A DNA stretch of 64,000 nt. Origin: Curtobacterium sp. MCBA15_012 (GTDB taxonomy: Bacteria; Actinomycetota; Actinomycetes; Actinomycetales; Microbacteriaceae). Under the pieces are notes generated by a model. The model was given only the letters and a program-made list of their open reading frames with translations. It was not told where the DNA came from and searched no databases. This document shows positions 39,659 through 48,627 of the stretch, piece after piece (the first letter of the stretch is position 1; each line of letters opens with the position of its first letter). The translations under genes were made by a program, and so were the position numbers. The stretch covers positions 1,178,001-1,242,000 of the forward strand of contig NZ_CP126267.1 of NCBI RefSeq assembly GCF_001864935.2, read 5' to 3'.

Positions 39659-41830
39659 TCAGCCGGCGGCGATCGGCTCCGCAGCGGCTGCCGGGTTCAC
39701 GTCGGCGAGCCCGAGCACGTCGAGCAGCCAGGCGATCTCGAACGCCCGCTCCTTCCACGAGTCGTACCGGCCGCTCACGCCACCGTGCCCGGCTGCCATC
39801 TCGGTCTTCAGCAGCACCGGGGCGCCGACCTCGCGGAGCTTCGCGGTCCACTTCGCCGGCTCGACGTAGAGCACGCGGGTGTCGTTGATCGACGTCACCG
39901 CGAGGATCCGCGGGTACTGCACGTCGTCGCGGACGTTCTCGTACGGCGAGTACTCGCTCATGTAGCGGTACACCTCGGGGTCGTGCAGCGGGTCGCCCCA
40001 CTCGTCCCACTCGATGACCGTGAGCGGCAGGTCGGGGTCGAGGATGCTCGTGAGCGCGTCGACGAAGGGCACGGCTGCCAGGATGCCGGCGAAGCGCTCG
40101 GGTGCGAGGTTCGCGACCGCACCCATGAGCAGGCCGCCCGCGCTGCCGCCCTCGGCGACGAGCCGGTCGGCGCTGGTCCGCCCGGACGCGATCAGGTGCT
40201 CGGCGACCGCGACGAAGTCGGTGAAGGTGTGCTTCTTGGTGAGGGTCTTGCCGTCCTCGTACCAGTGCCGGCCCATCTCGCCGCCACCGCGGACGTGCGC
40301 GACCGCGAAGACGACGCCGCGGTCGAGCATCGACAGCCGCATGACGCTGAAGCCCGGGTCGATCGAGTGCTCGTACGAACCGTAGCCGTACAGGTGGAGC
40401 GGTGCCGGCCGGTCGGCGTCGACGGCGTCGCGTCGCCAGACGAGCGACACCGGGACCTCCGTGCCGTCGGGGGCGGTCGCCCAGTCGCGCTCCTGCACGT
40501 AGTCCGCCGGGTCGTAGCCGCCGAGGACGGGTTGGCGCTTCAGCACGGTGACCTCGCCGGTGGCCAGGTCGAGGTCGCTCACCTCGGACGGGGTGACGAA
40601 CGACGTGTACCCGATGCGCAGGGTCGGCTGGTGCCACTCCGGGTTGCCGCCGAGTCCCGCCGAGAACAGCGCCTCGTCGAAGGGGACCTCGTGCGCGTCG
40701 CCGTAGCCGTCGACCTCGATCGGGATGACGGCGACGCGGGGGAGCGCCTCGGACCGGTACTCGAGCGCGAGGTGCCCGGCGAAGGCGTCCACCGACTCGA
40801 TGCGTCGCTCCGGGTGGTGCGCGACGACGACCCGGCGGTCCCGCTCGGAGGTGGGGTCGTCGGCGGGCACGTCGACGAGCTCGAAGTTCTCGGCGCCGTC
40901 GTTGTGCAGGACGAGGAAGCGGTCGCTCCCGCCGACGATGGCGTGCTCGATCTCGTACTCGACGCCCTCGCGCCGGGGCCACACGACGGTGAACTCGCCG
41001 GTCGGGTCCGACGCGTCGAGGACGAGCGCCTCCGAGGTGATCTTCGACCCGAGCTCGATGACGATGTACTGCGACGACCGGGTGACCCCGACACCGACCC
41101 AGTACCGGTCGTCCGGCTCCTCGAAGACCACGACGTCCTCGGACGCCGACGTGCCGACCCGGTGCCGCCAGATGCGGTCGGGCCGCCAGGACTCGTCGAC
41201 GGTCGGGTAGAACAGGTACCGTCCGGAGGGGTCGAAGGTCGCACCCGAACCGGTGTCGGGGATATCGTCGCCGAGGTCCTCGCCGGTCGTCAGGTCGCGC
41301 ACGTGCAGGGTGTAGCGCTCGTCGCCCTCGACGTCCACGCCGTAGACCAGGCGGGTGCCGTCGTCGCTGATGTCGTAGCTGCCGAGCGAGAAGAAGTCGT
41401 GTCCCTCGGCCAGGGCGTTGCCGTCCAGGACGACCTGCTCACCGGGGAGCGTCCCCGCACCCTCGGCGACCGCGGGTGGGGTCCAGTCGTCGGGGCCGGT
41501 GATCGGTGCGCGGCAGTGGGTGCCGTACTGGCTGCCCTCGGCGGTGCGCGTGAAGTACCACCAGTCGCCCATGCGGACCGGCACCGAGAGGTCGGTCTCC
41601 TGCACGCGGCTCTTCACCTCGGCGAAGACACGGTCGCGCAGCGGGGCGAGGTGCTCGGTGGCGGCGTCGGTGTACGCGTTCTCGGCCTCGAGGTAGGCGA
41701 TCGTGTCCGGTGACTCCTTGTCGCGCAACCACTCGTAGTCGTCGACGAAGTCGATGCCGTGGTGGGTCCGCGTCACGGGCCGCTTGGCGGCGGACGGCGG
41801 GGTGGTGGCCTGGGCGTGCTCGCTGCTCAC
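39659..41830 (-). CDS. ptrB: Oligopeptidase B (S9 prolyl oligopeptidase family)
   Basis: 723-residue serine peptidase with an N-terminal beta-propeller gate and a C-terminal alpha/beta-hydrolase domain, cutting small peptides after Arg or Lys. The nucleophile elbow is GGSAGG (Ser near residue 563). Asp follows in SINDTRVLYVEPAKW and His in AAGHGGVSGRYD. LPLTVIEWDEWGDP and YSPYENV are oligopeptidase B marks. No signal peptide, so cytosolic. GTG 41830 overlaps the stop of the Fic gene (GTGA) and also has TAGGGT 6 nt upstream on its strand, so it may be both coupled to fic and made as its own leaderless mRNA. Confidence 0.93.
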   Translation of the reverse strand: MSSEHAQATTPPSAAKRPVTRTHHGIDFVDDYEWLRDKESPDTIAYLEAENAYTDAATEHLAPLRDRVFAEVKSRVQETDLSVPVRMGDWWYFTRTAEGSQYGTHCRAPITGPDDWTPPAVAEGAGTLPGEQVVLDGNALAEGHDFFSLGSYDISDDGTRLVYGVDVEGDERYTLHVRDLTTGEDLGDDIPDTGSGATFDPSGRYLFYPTVDESWRPDRIWRHRVGTSASEDVVVFEEPDDRYWVGVGVTRSSQYIVIELGSKITSEALVLDASDPTGEFTVVWPRREGVEYEIEHAIVGGSDRFLVLHNDGAENFELVDVPADDPTSERDRRVVVAHHPERRIESVDAFAGHLALEYRSEALPRVAVIPIEVDGYGDAHEVPFDEALFSAGLGGNPEWHQPTLRIGYTSFVTPSEVSDLDLATGEVTVLKRQPVLGGYDPADYVQERDWATAPDGTEVPVSLVWRRDAVDADRPAPLHLYGYGSYEHSIDPGFSVMRLSMLDRGVVFAVAHVRGGGEMGRHWYEDGKTLTKKHTFTDFVAVAEHLIASGRTSADRLVAEGGSAGGLLMGAVANLAPERFAGILAAVPFVDALTSILDPDLPLTVIEWDEWGDPLHDPEVYRYMSEYSPYENVRDDVQYPRILAVTSINDTRVLYVEPAKWTAKLREVGAPVLLKTEMAAGHGGVSGRYDSWKERAFEIAWLLDVLGLADVNPAAAAEPIAAG

Positions 41831-43164
41831 CGTCCCACCCTATTCGGCGGGTCCGAGCGGCCGCCCACCGACGCGGTGCCGGCTCCGTCCCGAGCGCTCG
41901 TCGCCGCAGGGGATCCGCGCGCCCGGGCGTCGACCCCGTCCCGGATCCGCTCGGTGAACGCGTCGAGCTCGGCGACGACCGCGGGCGCCACCCACGCCCG
42001 GTTCCGCCGACGCGTGGTGACCGGTCGCAGGACGCCCGCTCGACAGAGGTCGTCGGTCATCCGGTCGACCACGGCCCCGACGTCGCGGCCCACCCCCGGA
42101 CCGGTCCCACCGGCGGCGCGGCGGACGAGCCGCTCGGCGTGGTCCTCGGTGAGCACGGCGTCCTGCTCGAGCGCCCGCCCCAGCACCGCGTGCACCCCGG
42201 ACCGGCAGACGCCCGCGGCACGGTCGACCCCCACCTCGGCGAGCAGCAGGGAGGTGACCAGGGCCTCGTCGGCTGCGGCACCCACCGCGATCGCCAGGTC
42301 CCGCACCCAGTCGTCGACCGCTCCCTGCCGGTACCGCTCGAGGTGCGCGAAGTACCGGTCGCGTTCGGCGTCGAGCACGACGGCGAGCGGGACGACGGCC
42401 GACCGCGCGGCCCCGCGGGCGCGCAGGACCGCGGCGACCAGTGCCCGACCGATGCGGCCGTTGCCGTCGGTGAACGGGTGGATCGACTCGAACTGCGCGT
42501 GCGCGATCGCGGCCTGGGCGACGGGGTGCAGGTCGTCGCGCCGGAGGAACGCGAACAGGTCGGCCATGAGCGCCGGGACGTGCTCCGGCGGCGGTGGGAC
42601 GTACCGGGCCGTCCGCGGGGTGGCGCCGCCGCCGATCCAGTTCTGCACGTCCCGGTACCGCCCGGCGTCCGGCCCGTCGAGCGGGTCGTCGCGCATGAGG
42701 TGGTGGTGTGCCCGCAGCAGCGCGGGCTCGTCGACGGTCCCGCCCGACGCCGCCTCGACGAGACCGACGATCGCCTCGGCCGCGCGGACGGTCGCCGTGG
42801 CACCCGCGTTCGCCCGCGAGCCGGCGAGGGCACGGGCGATGTCCTCGGTCGTGGCGTGCTCGTGCTCGATCCGCGACGAGGAGACCGCCTCGGTGCGCGC
42901 GAGCACGTGCTGCAGGGGACCGGTGCCCGGCGCGTCGTCCAGCGCACGGAGGGCGAGCGCCGCGCGCGCGAGCAGCACCGCCGTCCCGTCGTCGGGGGAC
43001 CAGACCGCCCCGGCCACGGGCGGCGGCAGCGACACCCGGACCGAGCGCAGGAGCCGGTCGGCGCGCGGGCCCCGCACGGCGCTCCGCCACGGGCGTTCCT
43101 CGGTGCGGTGCGACGGCCACACCGGCGTGGTCGTCAGGGGGGTCGTGCTGGTGGGGTCGGGCAC
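41827..43164 (-). CDS. Fic domain protein (AMPylator-type), class II
   Basis: 445 residues. The central Fic core holds HPFTDGNGRIGRAL (about residues 229-242), matching HxFx(D/E)GNGRxxR, so AMP transfer to a hydroxyl side chain is expected to be catalysed. An N-terminal inhibitory helix carries SSRIEHEH, the (S/T)xxxE pattern that autoinhibits class II Fic enzymes by its Glu. The C-terminal third is a winged-helix-like domain (VLTEDHAERLVRR, VDRMTDDLCRAGVLRPVTTRRR) typical of Fic/DUF4172-like proteins that may bind DNA. GTG 43164 has CGAGGAGG upstream. Target unknown. Overlaps oligopeptidase B. Confidence 0.9.
   Translation of the reverse strand: MPDPTSTTPLTTTPVWPSHRTEERPWRSAVRGPRADRLLRSVRVSLPPPVAGAVWSPDDGTAVLLARAALALRALDDAPGTGPLQHVLARTEAVSSSRIEHEHATTEDIARALAGSRANAGATATVRAAEAIVGLVEAASGGTVDEPALLRAHHHLMRDDPLDGPDAGRYRDVQNWIGGGATPRTARYVPPPPEHVPALMADLFAFLRRDDLHPVAQAAIAHAQFESIHPFTDGNGRIGRALVAAVLRARGAARSAVVPLAVVLDAERDRYFAHLERYRQGAVDDWVRDLAIAVGAAADEALVTSLLLAEVGVDRAAGVCRSGVHAVLGRALEQDAVLTEDHAERLVRRAAGGTGPGVGRDVGAVVDRMTDDLCRAGVLRPVTTRRRNRAWVAPAVVAELDAFTERIRDGVDARARGSPAATSARDGAGTASVGGRSDPPNRVGR
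41837..41842 (-). promoter_or_regulatory. -10 hexamer, leaderless start of oligopeptidase B
   Basis: TAGGGT inside the 3' end of the Fic gene, 6 nt before GTG 41830. Confidence 0.4.
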
Positions 43165-43315
43165 GGGCCTCCTCGGGCGGTCGTGGGTCGGACGAGCAGG
43201 GACGCCGGCGGCGCCGGACGGCCACCGTCCAACGACGGTAGGACCGGGCGGACGCGCCCGCCAAGGAATGCACATGTCGCATGCACGACCGCGCGGCCCC
43301 GGACCCCGACCGCCG

Positions 43316-43321
43316 TAGCGT
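43316..43321 (+). promoter_or_regulatory. -10 hexamer, leaderless start of the amidohydrolase gene
   Basis: TAGCGT with 6 nt (GGACGC) to ATG 43328. Confidence 0.5.
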
Positions 43322-43327
43322 GGACGC

Positions 43328-44533
43328 ATGCGTTCCTCCTCCTCCTTCGTCGTCACCGGCGCCCACGTCGTCCCCGTCTCCGCACCCGCCTTCGACGGCG
43401 GTGCCGTCGTCGTCGAGGACGGCCGCATCACCGCGGTCGGCCCCGACGTCACCCCGCCGCTCGGCCTGCCCGTCGTGGACGCCGCCGGCGCCTGGCTCGT
43501 CCCCGGCTTCGTCGAGGCGCACGGCCACGTCGGCATCCACGAGGAGGCGAACGGCTGGGCGGGGAACGACACGAACGAGATGACCGACCCGAACACGGCC
43601 GCCGTCCGGGCGATCGACGCCGTCGACATCGACGACGAGGGCTTCCGCGACGCACTGTCCGGCGGCATCACGAGCATCGTCGTGAAGCCCGGCTCCGGCA
43701 ACCCGATCGGCGGACAGACCGTGGCGATCAAGACCTGGGGCGGCCGGACGATCGACGAGCAGCTCATCTCCGACGCCGTCAGCGTCAAGAGCGCCCTCGG
43801 CGAGAACCCGAAGCGCGTGTACGGCGACAAGGGGCAGACGCCCTCGACCCGCCTGGGCGTCGCGAAGGTCATCCGCGAGGCGTTCGTCGCCGCGCAGGAC
43901 TACCGCGCCGCACGCGAGGCCGCGGCGGCGAAGGGCGAGCCGTTCACGCGCGACCTGACGAAGGAGACCCTCGTCCGCGTGCTCGACGGCGAGCTCGCGT
44001 GGGACCAGCACGTGCACCGGCACGACGACATCGCGACGGCCCTGCGGCTCGCCGACGAGTTCGGGTACCGACTCGTCGTGAACCACGGCACCGAGGCGCA
44101 CAAGATCGCCGACGTGCTCGCCGAGCGGGACGTACCGGTGATCTACGGCCCGCTGTTCACGAGCCGCTCGAAGGTCGAGCTCCGCGACCGCGGCATCCGG
44201 AACCTCGCGACGCTCGCCGCTGCAGGCGTCCGGGTGGCGATCACGACGGACGCCCCGGTCGTGCCGATCAACATGCTCGTCGACCAGGCCACCGCCGCGG
44301 TCAAGGAGGGGCTGCCCTGGCAGTCCGCGCTCGAGGCGCTCACCACGAACCCCGCCGACTTCCTCGGCTTCGGGCACCGCGTCGGCCGCATCGAGCCCGG
44401 CTTCGACGCGGACCTCGTGCTCTGGGACGGCGACCCGCTCGCCGCGACCAGCCGCGCGACGCGCGTCTGGATCGAGGGCGCGTCCGTCTACGCGTGGGCC
44501 GACGGGACCGGCGTCACCACCCCGCGCTGGTGA
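43328..44533 (+). CDS. Amidohydrolase family protein
   Basis: 401-residue metal-dependent hydrolase with a TIM-barrel core. An N-terminal beta-sandwich (VVTGAHVVPV, GAVVVEDGRITAVG) leads to the metal site VEAHGHVGIHE (HxH). Then come VVKPGSGNPIGGQ, VNHGTEAHKI with further His ligands, VAITTDAPVVP with the catalytic Asp, and the closing strand FDADLVLWDGDPLA. It resembles imidazolonepropionase-like and other cyclic amidases. The substrate is not identifiable; the Lys-containing VVKPG segment may help bind metal or substrate. ATG 43328 lies 6 nt behind TAGCGT. Confidence 0.9.
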   Translation: MRSSSSFVVTGAHVVPVSAPAFDGGAVVVEDGRITAVGPDVTPPLGLPVVDAAGAWLVPGFVEAHGHVGIHEEANGWAGNDTNEMTDPNTAAVRAIDAVDIDDEGFRDALSGGITSIVVKPGSGNPIGGQTVAIKTWGGRTIDEQLISDAVSVKSALGENPKRVYGDKGQTPSTRLGVAKVIREAFVAAQDYRAAREAAAAKGEPFTRDLTKETLVRVLDGELAWDQHVHRHDDIATALRLADEFGYRLVVNHGTEAHKIADVLAERDVPVIYGPLFTSRSKVELRDRGIRNLATLAAAGVRVAITTDAPVVPINMLVDQATAAVKEGLPWQSALEALTTNPADFLGFGHRVGRIEPGFDADLVLWDGDPLAATSRATRVWIEGASVYAWADGTGVTTPRW

Positions 44534-44542
44534 CCGGCTGAC

Positions 44543-44585
44543 GGACGGTAGGCGCGTGGCGGCCCCGCCCCGCGCCTCCCGTCCG
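44543..44585. terminator. Dispersed palindrome between convergent amidohydrolase and pabC
   Basis: GGACGGTAGGCGCG arm pairing with CGCGCCTCCCGTCC (one mismatch) around a G/C-rich loop; a copy of the GGGAGGCGCG family acting between two 3' ends. Confidence 0.75.
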
Positions 44586-44605
44586 CCCTCCCCGCCCCCG
44601 GCGGG

Positions 44606-45496
44606 CTACTGCTCGCGGGACAGCAGGAAGTCGTTGATGCGCTCGGTCATGTCGAGGTCCACCGCGCGCGCGACCCCGTTGACCGAGCGGATCGGCGCCG
44701 CCTGGCGGACGCTGGACAGCAGCCAGAGCGCGTCGGCGGCCTCGAGGTCTGCGAGCGTCACGAGCTCGTACGACGTCGCGATGCCCTCGCGCTCGGCGAA
44801 CCGGAAGACGTCGGCCTGCGTCGTGCCGGCGAGGATGCCGATGTCGGTCCGCGGCGTCACGAAGCGCCCGCCGACCGCCATGACGAGGTTGGCGCGTGTG
44901 CCCTCGAGCACGTAGCCGTCCGTCGAGACGAACAGGGCGTCGTCGGCACCGCGGCGCTCGGCTTCGCGCAGCGCGGCCATGTTCACCGCGTACGAGAGCG
45001 TCTTCGCGCCCTGCAGCAGCCACGGCGAGGTCCGCTCGACGTCGTGCCGGTAGCCGCGGTCGAGCGTCACGACCGCGATGCCCTCGGTGCGGGCCGCGCT
45101 CTGGTCGCCCGAGGGTGCGGCGTACACCCACCCGGTGGGGCGACCGCTGCCCTCGACCCCACGGGTCATCACGGTCTTCGCGAAGGCCTCGTGCACGGGG
45201 TCGAGCCGTGCGCACACCGCCTCGATCGCCCGGCGCCAGGCGTCGAGGTCGGGCGTGGGCAGGTCGAGCATCGCCGCGGACCGGACGAACCGCGCCAGGT
45301 GCGGTTCGAGGGCCTGCGGACGGCCGTCGACGACCGTGATCGTCTCGAACACGCCGTCGCCGCGGACCGCACCGAGGTCCTGCACCTGCAGGTGCTCCTC
45401 GAGCGGCTTCGCCCACGTGTACGCGTCGGCCGCGGGGTCGTGCGGCGCGGCGTCGCGCGAGGGCTGGTTGAGGACGGCGAGGACGGTGTCGGTCAT
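44606..45496 (-). CDS. pabC: Class IV aminotransferase, probable aminodeoxychorismate lyase
   Basis: 296-residue PLP enzyme. It has LGAVRGDGVFETITVVDGRP near the N-terminus, the PLP-binding Lys in GAKTLSYAVNMAA, and GYVLEGTRANLVMAV with LAGTTQADVFRFAE. This fits PabC, which releases pyruvate from aminodeoxychorismate to give p-aminobenzoate, the step after PabB (21548). Branched-chain or D-amino-acid aminotransferases share the fold, so the call is probable, not certain. ATG 45496 lies 7 nt behind TTGGAT. It follows the small 45517 gene by 20 nt in the same direction. Confidence 0.82.
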   Translation of the reverse strand: MTDTVLAVLNQPSRDAAPHDPAADAYTWAKPLEEHLQVQDLGAVRGDGVFETITVVDGRPQALEPHLARFVRSAAMLDLPTPDLDAWRRAIEAVCARLDPVHEAFAKTVMTRGVEGSGRPTGWVYAAPSGDQSAARTEGIAVVTLDRGYRHDVERTSPWLLQGAKTLSYAVNMAALREAERRGADDALFVSTDGYVLEGTRANLVMAVGGRFVTPRTDIGILAGTTQADVFRFAEREGIATSYELVTLADLEAADALWLLSSVRQAAPIRSVNGVARAVDLDMTERINDFLLSREQ

Positions 45497-45516
45497 GGCC
45501 CCCATCCAACCGCAGG

Positions 45517-45867
45517 TCAGTCGGCGCGGGGCAGCGACCCGAGGAGCTTCCACACCGCCGGTGTCAGCTCGGGGTGTTGCAGGGCGATGCGGCGCAGCCG
45601 GTGGTACTCCTCGCCGAGGGCGGTGCCCTGCCCGGAGGCCGGGTGCCCCGACCAGTGCGCGCTGCGCTGGCTGATCGCCGCGTCGAGCTCGACGGCGTCG
45701 GCACGGAGGATGAGCACGACCTGCTCGTCGACGGACGGCAGGGTGGGCATGAACTCCCACGGGTCCTCGCCGGCGCGGCTGCGGTGCTCGACGATCACCG
45801 AGATCTCCTCGGCGGCCTCGGCGCGCAGCACTTCGAGGCTGCGCCCGGTCCTGCGGGACTCAGCCAC
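45517..45867 (-). CDS. Hypothetical protein, 116 residues
   Basis: Not recognised. A charged N-terminus (MAESRRTGRSLEVLRAEAAEE), then DPWEFMPTLPSVDEQVVLILRADAVELDAAISQR and HPELTPAVWKLLGSLPRAD. No signal peptide or membrane segment; a single conserved-looking WEFMP and WKLLG. GTG start with a GGGGG-type ribosome site. It shares a short divergent promoter region with the Nudix gene and precedes pabC. Confidence 0.6.
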   Translation of the reverse strand: MAESRRTGRSLEVLRAEAAEEISVIVEHRSRAGEDPWEFMPTLPSVDEQVVLILRADAVELDAAISQRSAHWSGHPASGQGTALGEEYHRLRRIALQHPELTPAVWKLLGSLPRAD

Positions 45868-45919
45868 GGTGCCCCCACAGCACGCCTGCCATGCGCCAAG
45901 CCTACGTCAGCGGATCGGC

Positions 45920-45925
45920 CACACT
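45920..45925 (+). promoter_or_regulatory. Weak -10-like hexamer before the Nudix gene
   Basis: CACACT with GGACGC (6 nt) to GTG 45932; the first base departs from TAnnnT. Confidence 0.35.
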
Positions 45926-45931
45926 GGACGC

Positions 45932-46462
45932 GTGACCCCGCGCGACCAGACGAAGTCCCAGCACCCACCGGTCGTCGTCGTGTACCTGCTGCGCGACGGC
46001 ACGGACGGCCCCGAGGTGCTGCTCGGCGAGAAGCGACGCGGGCTCGGCGCGGGGCGCCTCGTCGGTCCGGGCGGCAAGGTCGAGCCGGGGGAGCCGCCGG
46101 TGGCGGCCGCCGTCCGCGAGGTGGCCGAGGAGGTCGGCCTGCGGCTCGACCCCGCCGACCTGGAGGCGCGTGGCACGTTGGACTACCGGTTCCCGTACCG
46201 CCCGTCCTGGTCCCAGGTCTCGGACGTGTTCGTCTGCCGCCGCTGGCAGGGGAGCCCGACGGGCAGTGACGAGCTGGTGCCGCGCTGGATCCCGGTCGAC
46301 GCCGTGCCGTACGACGCGATGTGGGACGACGCCCGCTACTGGCTGCCCGGCGTGCTCGCGGGCGGGACGGTGGACGCGCGGTTCACCTTCGCCGAGGACG
46401 ACGCGACGGTCGCCGGGTTCACCGGCACGGGGGTGCGGGCGGAGGGCCGCCCGTCCCGGTAG
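45932..46462 (+). CDS. Nudix hydrolase, MutT/MTH1-like
   Basis: 176 residues. The Nudix box GGKVEPGEPPVAAAVREVAEEVGL matches Gx5Ex7REUxEExGU with all catalytic Glu residues. Preceding VVVVYLLRDGTDGPEVLLGEKRRGLGAGRLVGPGG and following RFPYRPSW and the DELVPRWIPVDAVPYDAMW segment resemble 8-oxo-dGTP diphosphatases of the MTH1 type, which clear oxidised nucleotides. Substrate is not proven. GTG 45932; a CACACT hexamer sits 6 nt upstream. Confidence 0.88.
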   Translation: MTPRDQTKSQHPPVVVVYLLRDGTDGPEVLLGEKRRGLGAGRLVGPGGKVEPGEPPVAAAVREVAEEVGLRLDPADLEARGTLDYRFPYRPSWSQVSDVFVCRRWQGSPTGSDELVPRWIPVDAVPYDAMWDDARYWLPGVLAGGTVDARFTFAEDDATVAGFTGTGVRAEGRPSR

Positions 46463-46518
46463 TCGCTCGGCGCTCGTCGTCGGTCAGGTCAGCGCCGGGC
46501 TTGCGTCCTGGGGGCAGC

Positions 46519-46806
46519 TCAGCGCTGGGGCTGCGTGCGGGTGCTGCCGGTGCGGGCCTCCTCGGCCGCGGCGAGCACGTCGGCGTCGCCGCTGCGCCCA
46601 CCGAGCGGCCGGACGAAGAAGTCGACCACGCCCGCGGCGATCGCGGCGAGCACCGCGAAGATCGCCCAGCCCACGAACAGCCCGGCGACGTTGCGCCCGT
46701 CGGCCGGGGCGAGCAGCACGCTCGCGGCGTACAGCCCGGCCGCGACCACGAGGAACACGACGACGACGGTGACGAGGGCGCGGTGCCAGGCGGTGCGGGA
46801 GGTCAT
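46519..46806 (-). CDS. Small two-helix membrane protein
   Basis: 95 residues with two hydrophobic helices (ALVTVVVVFLVVAAGLYAASVLL and VAGLFVGWAIFAVLAAIAAGVVDFF), then a polar C-terminus (GDADVLAAAEEARTGSTRTQPQR). Not recognised beyond this. ATG 46806 lies 6 nt behind TATCCT on the same strand, so a leaderless mRNA is likely. It is downstream of, and in the same direction as, the YhgE-like gene. Confidence 0.65.
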   Translation of the reverse strand: MTSRTAWHRALVTVVVVFLVVAAGLYAASVLLAPADGRNVAGLFVGWAIFAVLAAIAAGVVDFFVRPLGGRSGDADVLAAAEEARTGSTRTQPQR

Positions 46807-46812
46807 CGGCCC

Positions 46813-46818
46813 AGGATA
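46813..46818 (-). promoter_or_regulatory. -10 hexamer, leaderless start of the 46519-46806 gene
   Basis: TATCCT on the minus strand with 6 nt to ATG 46806. Confidence 0.5.
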
Positions 46819-46883
46819 CGCCCGGCGCCGGGCGGTTCCGCGTCCTGCCCGCGAGCCCGACGCTCCGCGGGTCGCCCGCGCCG

Positions 46884-48527
46884 TCACCGCTCCGCGTGCC
46901 GCCCGTGGGTGCGGGAGCGGTCCGCCGTGTCGGGCCGGGCCGTCGCGTCGGCGCGCCCCGTCGCGCCGGACCGGGCCGGTCCGTCGGGCCGGGCCGACGT
47001 CCTGGACCCGTCCACCCGCGGGACGGGACGGGTGCGCGGACCGTTCCCCGCGCCTCCCGTCCGGGTCGGACCGGAGCGGTCCGCCTGCCGCACCACGGGG
47101 ATGCGTCCGGTCGGGGTGGTCTCCGTCTCGAGGCCGTCCCGGCCCCCGGTGAAGACGTCCCCGGAGACGCGCTCGTCCTCCCAGTCGTCGTCGCGGAGGA
47201 CACTGAGCGTGCCCGTCTCGGTCGAGGTGAGGCCGTGCCGCTCGAGCTCGGCGTCGCGCTGCTTGCCGAGGAACTCGCGGTTCGCGTTCTGGGCGTCCTG
47301 GAACATCGTGGTGCGGTTGTTCACGATCGCCGAGATGCGGCGTCGCTCCCACCACTGCTTGCCGAAGAACATCAGGACGAGCCCGGCGGCGGCGTAGCAG
47401 CCCATCGTCAGCAACCCGCGGCCGAAGCCGGGGCCGACGCCGTAGACCTCGTGCTTGATCATGTCGACCATGCTCGAGCCGACCACCACGTGGTTCAGCC
47501 ACGCGAACGGCTCGGGCATGAACCACTTCGGGTAGGCGCCACCGGACGACGGCATCGACAGGAAGACGAAGCAGATCATCGCGGGGGCGGCGATGAACCG
47601 CCCGACGAAGTAGCTCAGGCCGTTGACCGCGAGGCCGATCGCGACGATCCAGCCCCAGGCGATGAGGACGAGTTCGATCCAGTGCCCGTGGATCGCGCCG
47701 ACCACCGGACCGGCGAGGGTGTTCGTGATGAGCGAGATGACGAGGCCGCCGACGACGATGACCGCCATCCGGGTGCGGTGCCGCAGCGGGCCGCCCATGA
47801 TGCCGATGAACATCGCGACCATGTAGCCGCCGATGCACCACGCGAGCATGACGTACATCGCGACGGTGCCGTACTCGTCGTAGGCGGGCAGCGGCGCGAG
47901 CTCGGTGACGGTGGGGGCCGGGCCACCGGTGGCCTCGATCACGCTCGAGAGCGTCGCGGGCACGAGCGACGCGACCTGGAACTGGTGCGCGCTGGCCTTG
48001 AAGACCTCGTTCGCCGACGGGTCGACCGCGACGGCCATCGTGCCCGCGAGCACGTCGCGCTTCGCCTGTGCGAGGGAGTCGTAGACGTGGAAGACGTACT
48101 CGCCCGGCAGGGCCTTGTCGACCGCGGCGACGAGCGTGGGGTCGCTGCCGACCAGGGCGACCGGGACGTCGTGCGGGTGCGGGGCGTGGAACGCGAAGAC
48201 GTAGCAGAGGCAGAAGCCGACGATGAAGAACAGCGGCATCCAGAGCTGCAGGCCGATGAGCTGCAGGGAGGGGTGCAGCGTGCCGTACCAGCGGCGGTAC
48301 CGGCTGACCTTCTGCGGTGCGGGGACGGGCGCCTGCCGGACCTGGGACGTCCGGGAGACCGAGCGGCTGCCGGCGACCGGGGCACCGCGGCGGGGCTTCG
48401 ATCCGCCGCGCGTGGACGGTCGGGTCTGCCGGGACTTCGGTGCGGGCTTCGGCGCGGTGGTGCGCGGCGCTCCGTCTCGGTCAGGGAGGTCGGTGTTCCT
48501 GGGGACGTCGTTCCGCGGCTCGCTCAC
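46884..48527 (-). CDS. YhgE/Pip-like, ABC-2-type membrane protein
   Basis: 547 residues. After a long basic, Pro/Ser/Arg-rich N-terminus (about 1-85), helix 1 (LIGLQLWMPLFFIVGFCLCYVF) is followed by an extracytoplasmic domain of about 120 residues. Five more helices (VAMYVMLAWCIGGYMVAMFI, MAVIVVGGLVISLITNT and others) and a long, basic, disordered tail follow. One outer loop, one helix bundle and no ATPase suggest the YhgE/Pip/ABC-2 permease group, seen in export of lipid-linked or secretion substrates, but no partner ATPase is adjacent. GTG 48527 has an AGAAGGAG ribosome site 11 nt upstream; an alternative GTG at 48563 is possible. Function unknown. Confidence 0.72.
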   Translation of the reverse strand: MSEPRNDVPRNTDLPDRDGAPRTTAPKPAPKSRQTRPSTRGGSKPRRGAPVAGSRSVSRTSQVRQAPVPAPQKVSRYRRWYGTLHPSLQLIGLQLWMPLFFIVGFCLCYVFAFHAPHPHDVPVALVGSDPTLVAAVDKALPGEYVFHVYDSLAQAKRDVLAGTMAVAVDPSANEVFKASAHQFQVASLVPATLSSVIEATGGPAPTVTELAPLPAYDEYGTVAMYVMLAWCIGGYMVAMFIGIMGGPLRHRTRMAVIVVGGLVISLITNTLAGPVVGAIHGHWIELVLIAWGWIVAIGLAVNGLSYFVGRFIAAPAMICFVFLSMPSSGGAYPKWFMPEPFAWLNHVVVGSSMVDMIKHEVYGVGPGFGRGLLTMGCYAAAGLVLMFFGKQWWERRRISAIVNNRTTMFQDAQNANREFLGKQRDAELERHGLTSTETGTLSVLRDDDWEDERVSGDVFTGGRDGLETETTPTGRIPVVRQADRSGPTRTGGAGNGPRTRPVPRVDGSRTSARPDGPARSGATGRADATARPDTADRSRTHGRHAER

Positions 48528-48627
48528 TCGGCGCTGTGCTCCTTCTCCTGGTCGGAGCGTCACGATACGCCCGGGTTGCTCCCCGCGTGCCGTGAGCGGG
48601 CGCGGCCGCCGTCCCGCGCGGGACGGT

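Noticed and set aside
46519..47841. Long minus-strand frame joining the small membrane gene with sequence inside the YhgE-like gene
   Set aside because: Only the last 95 codons look like a real membrane protein, and they have their own TATCCT-ATG start.
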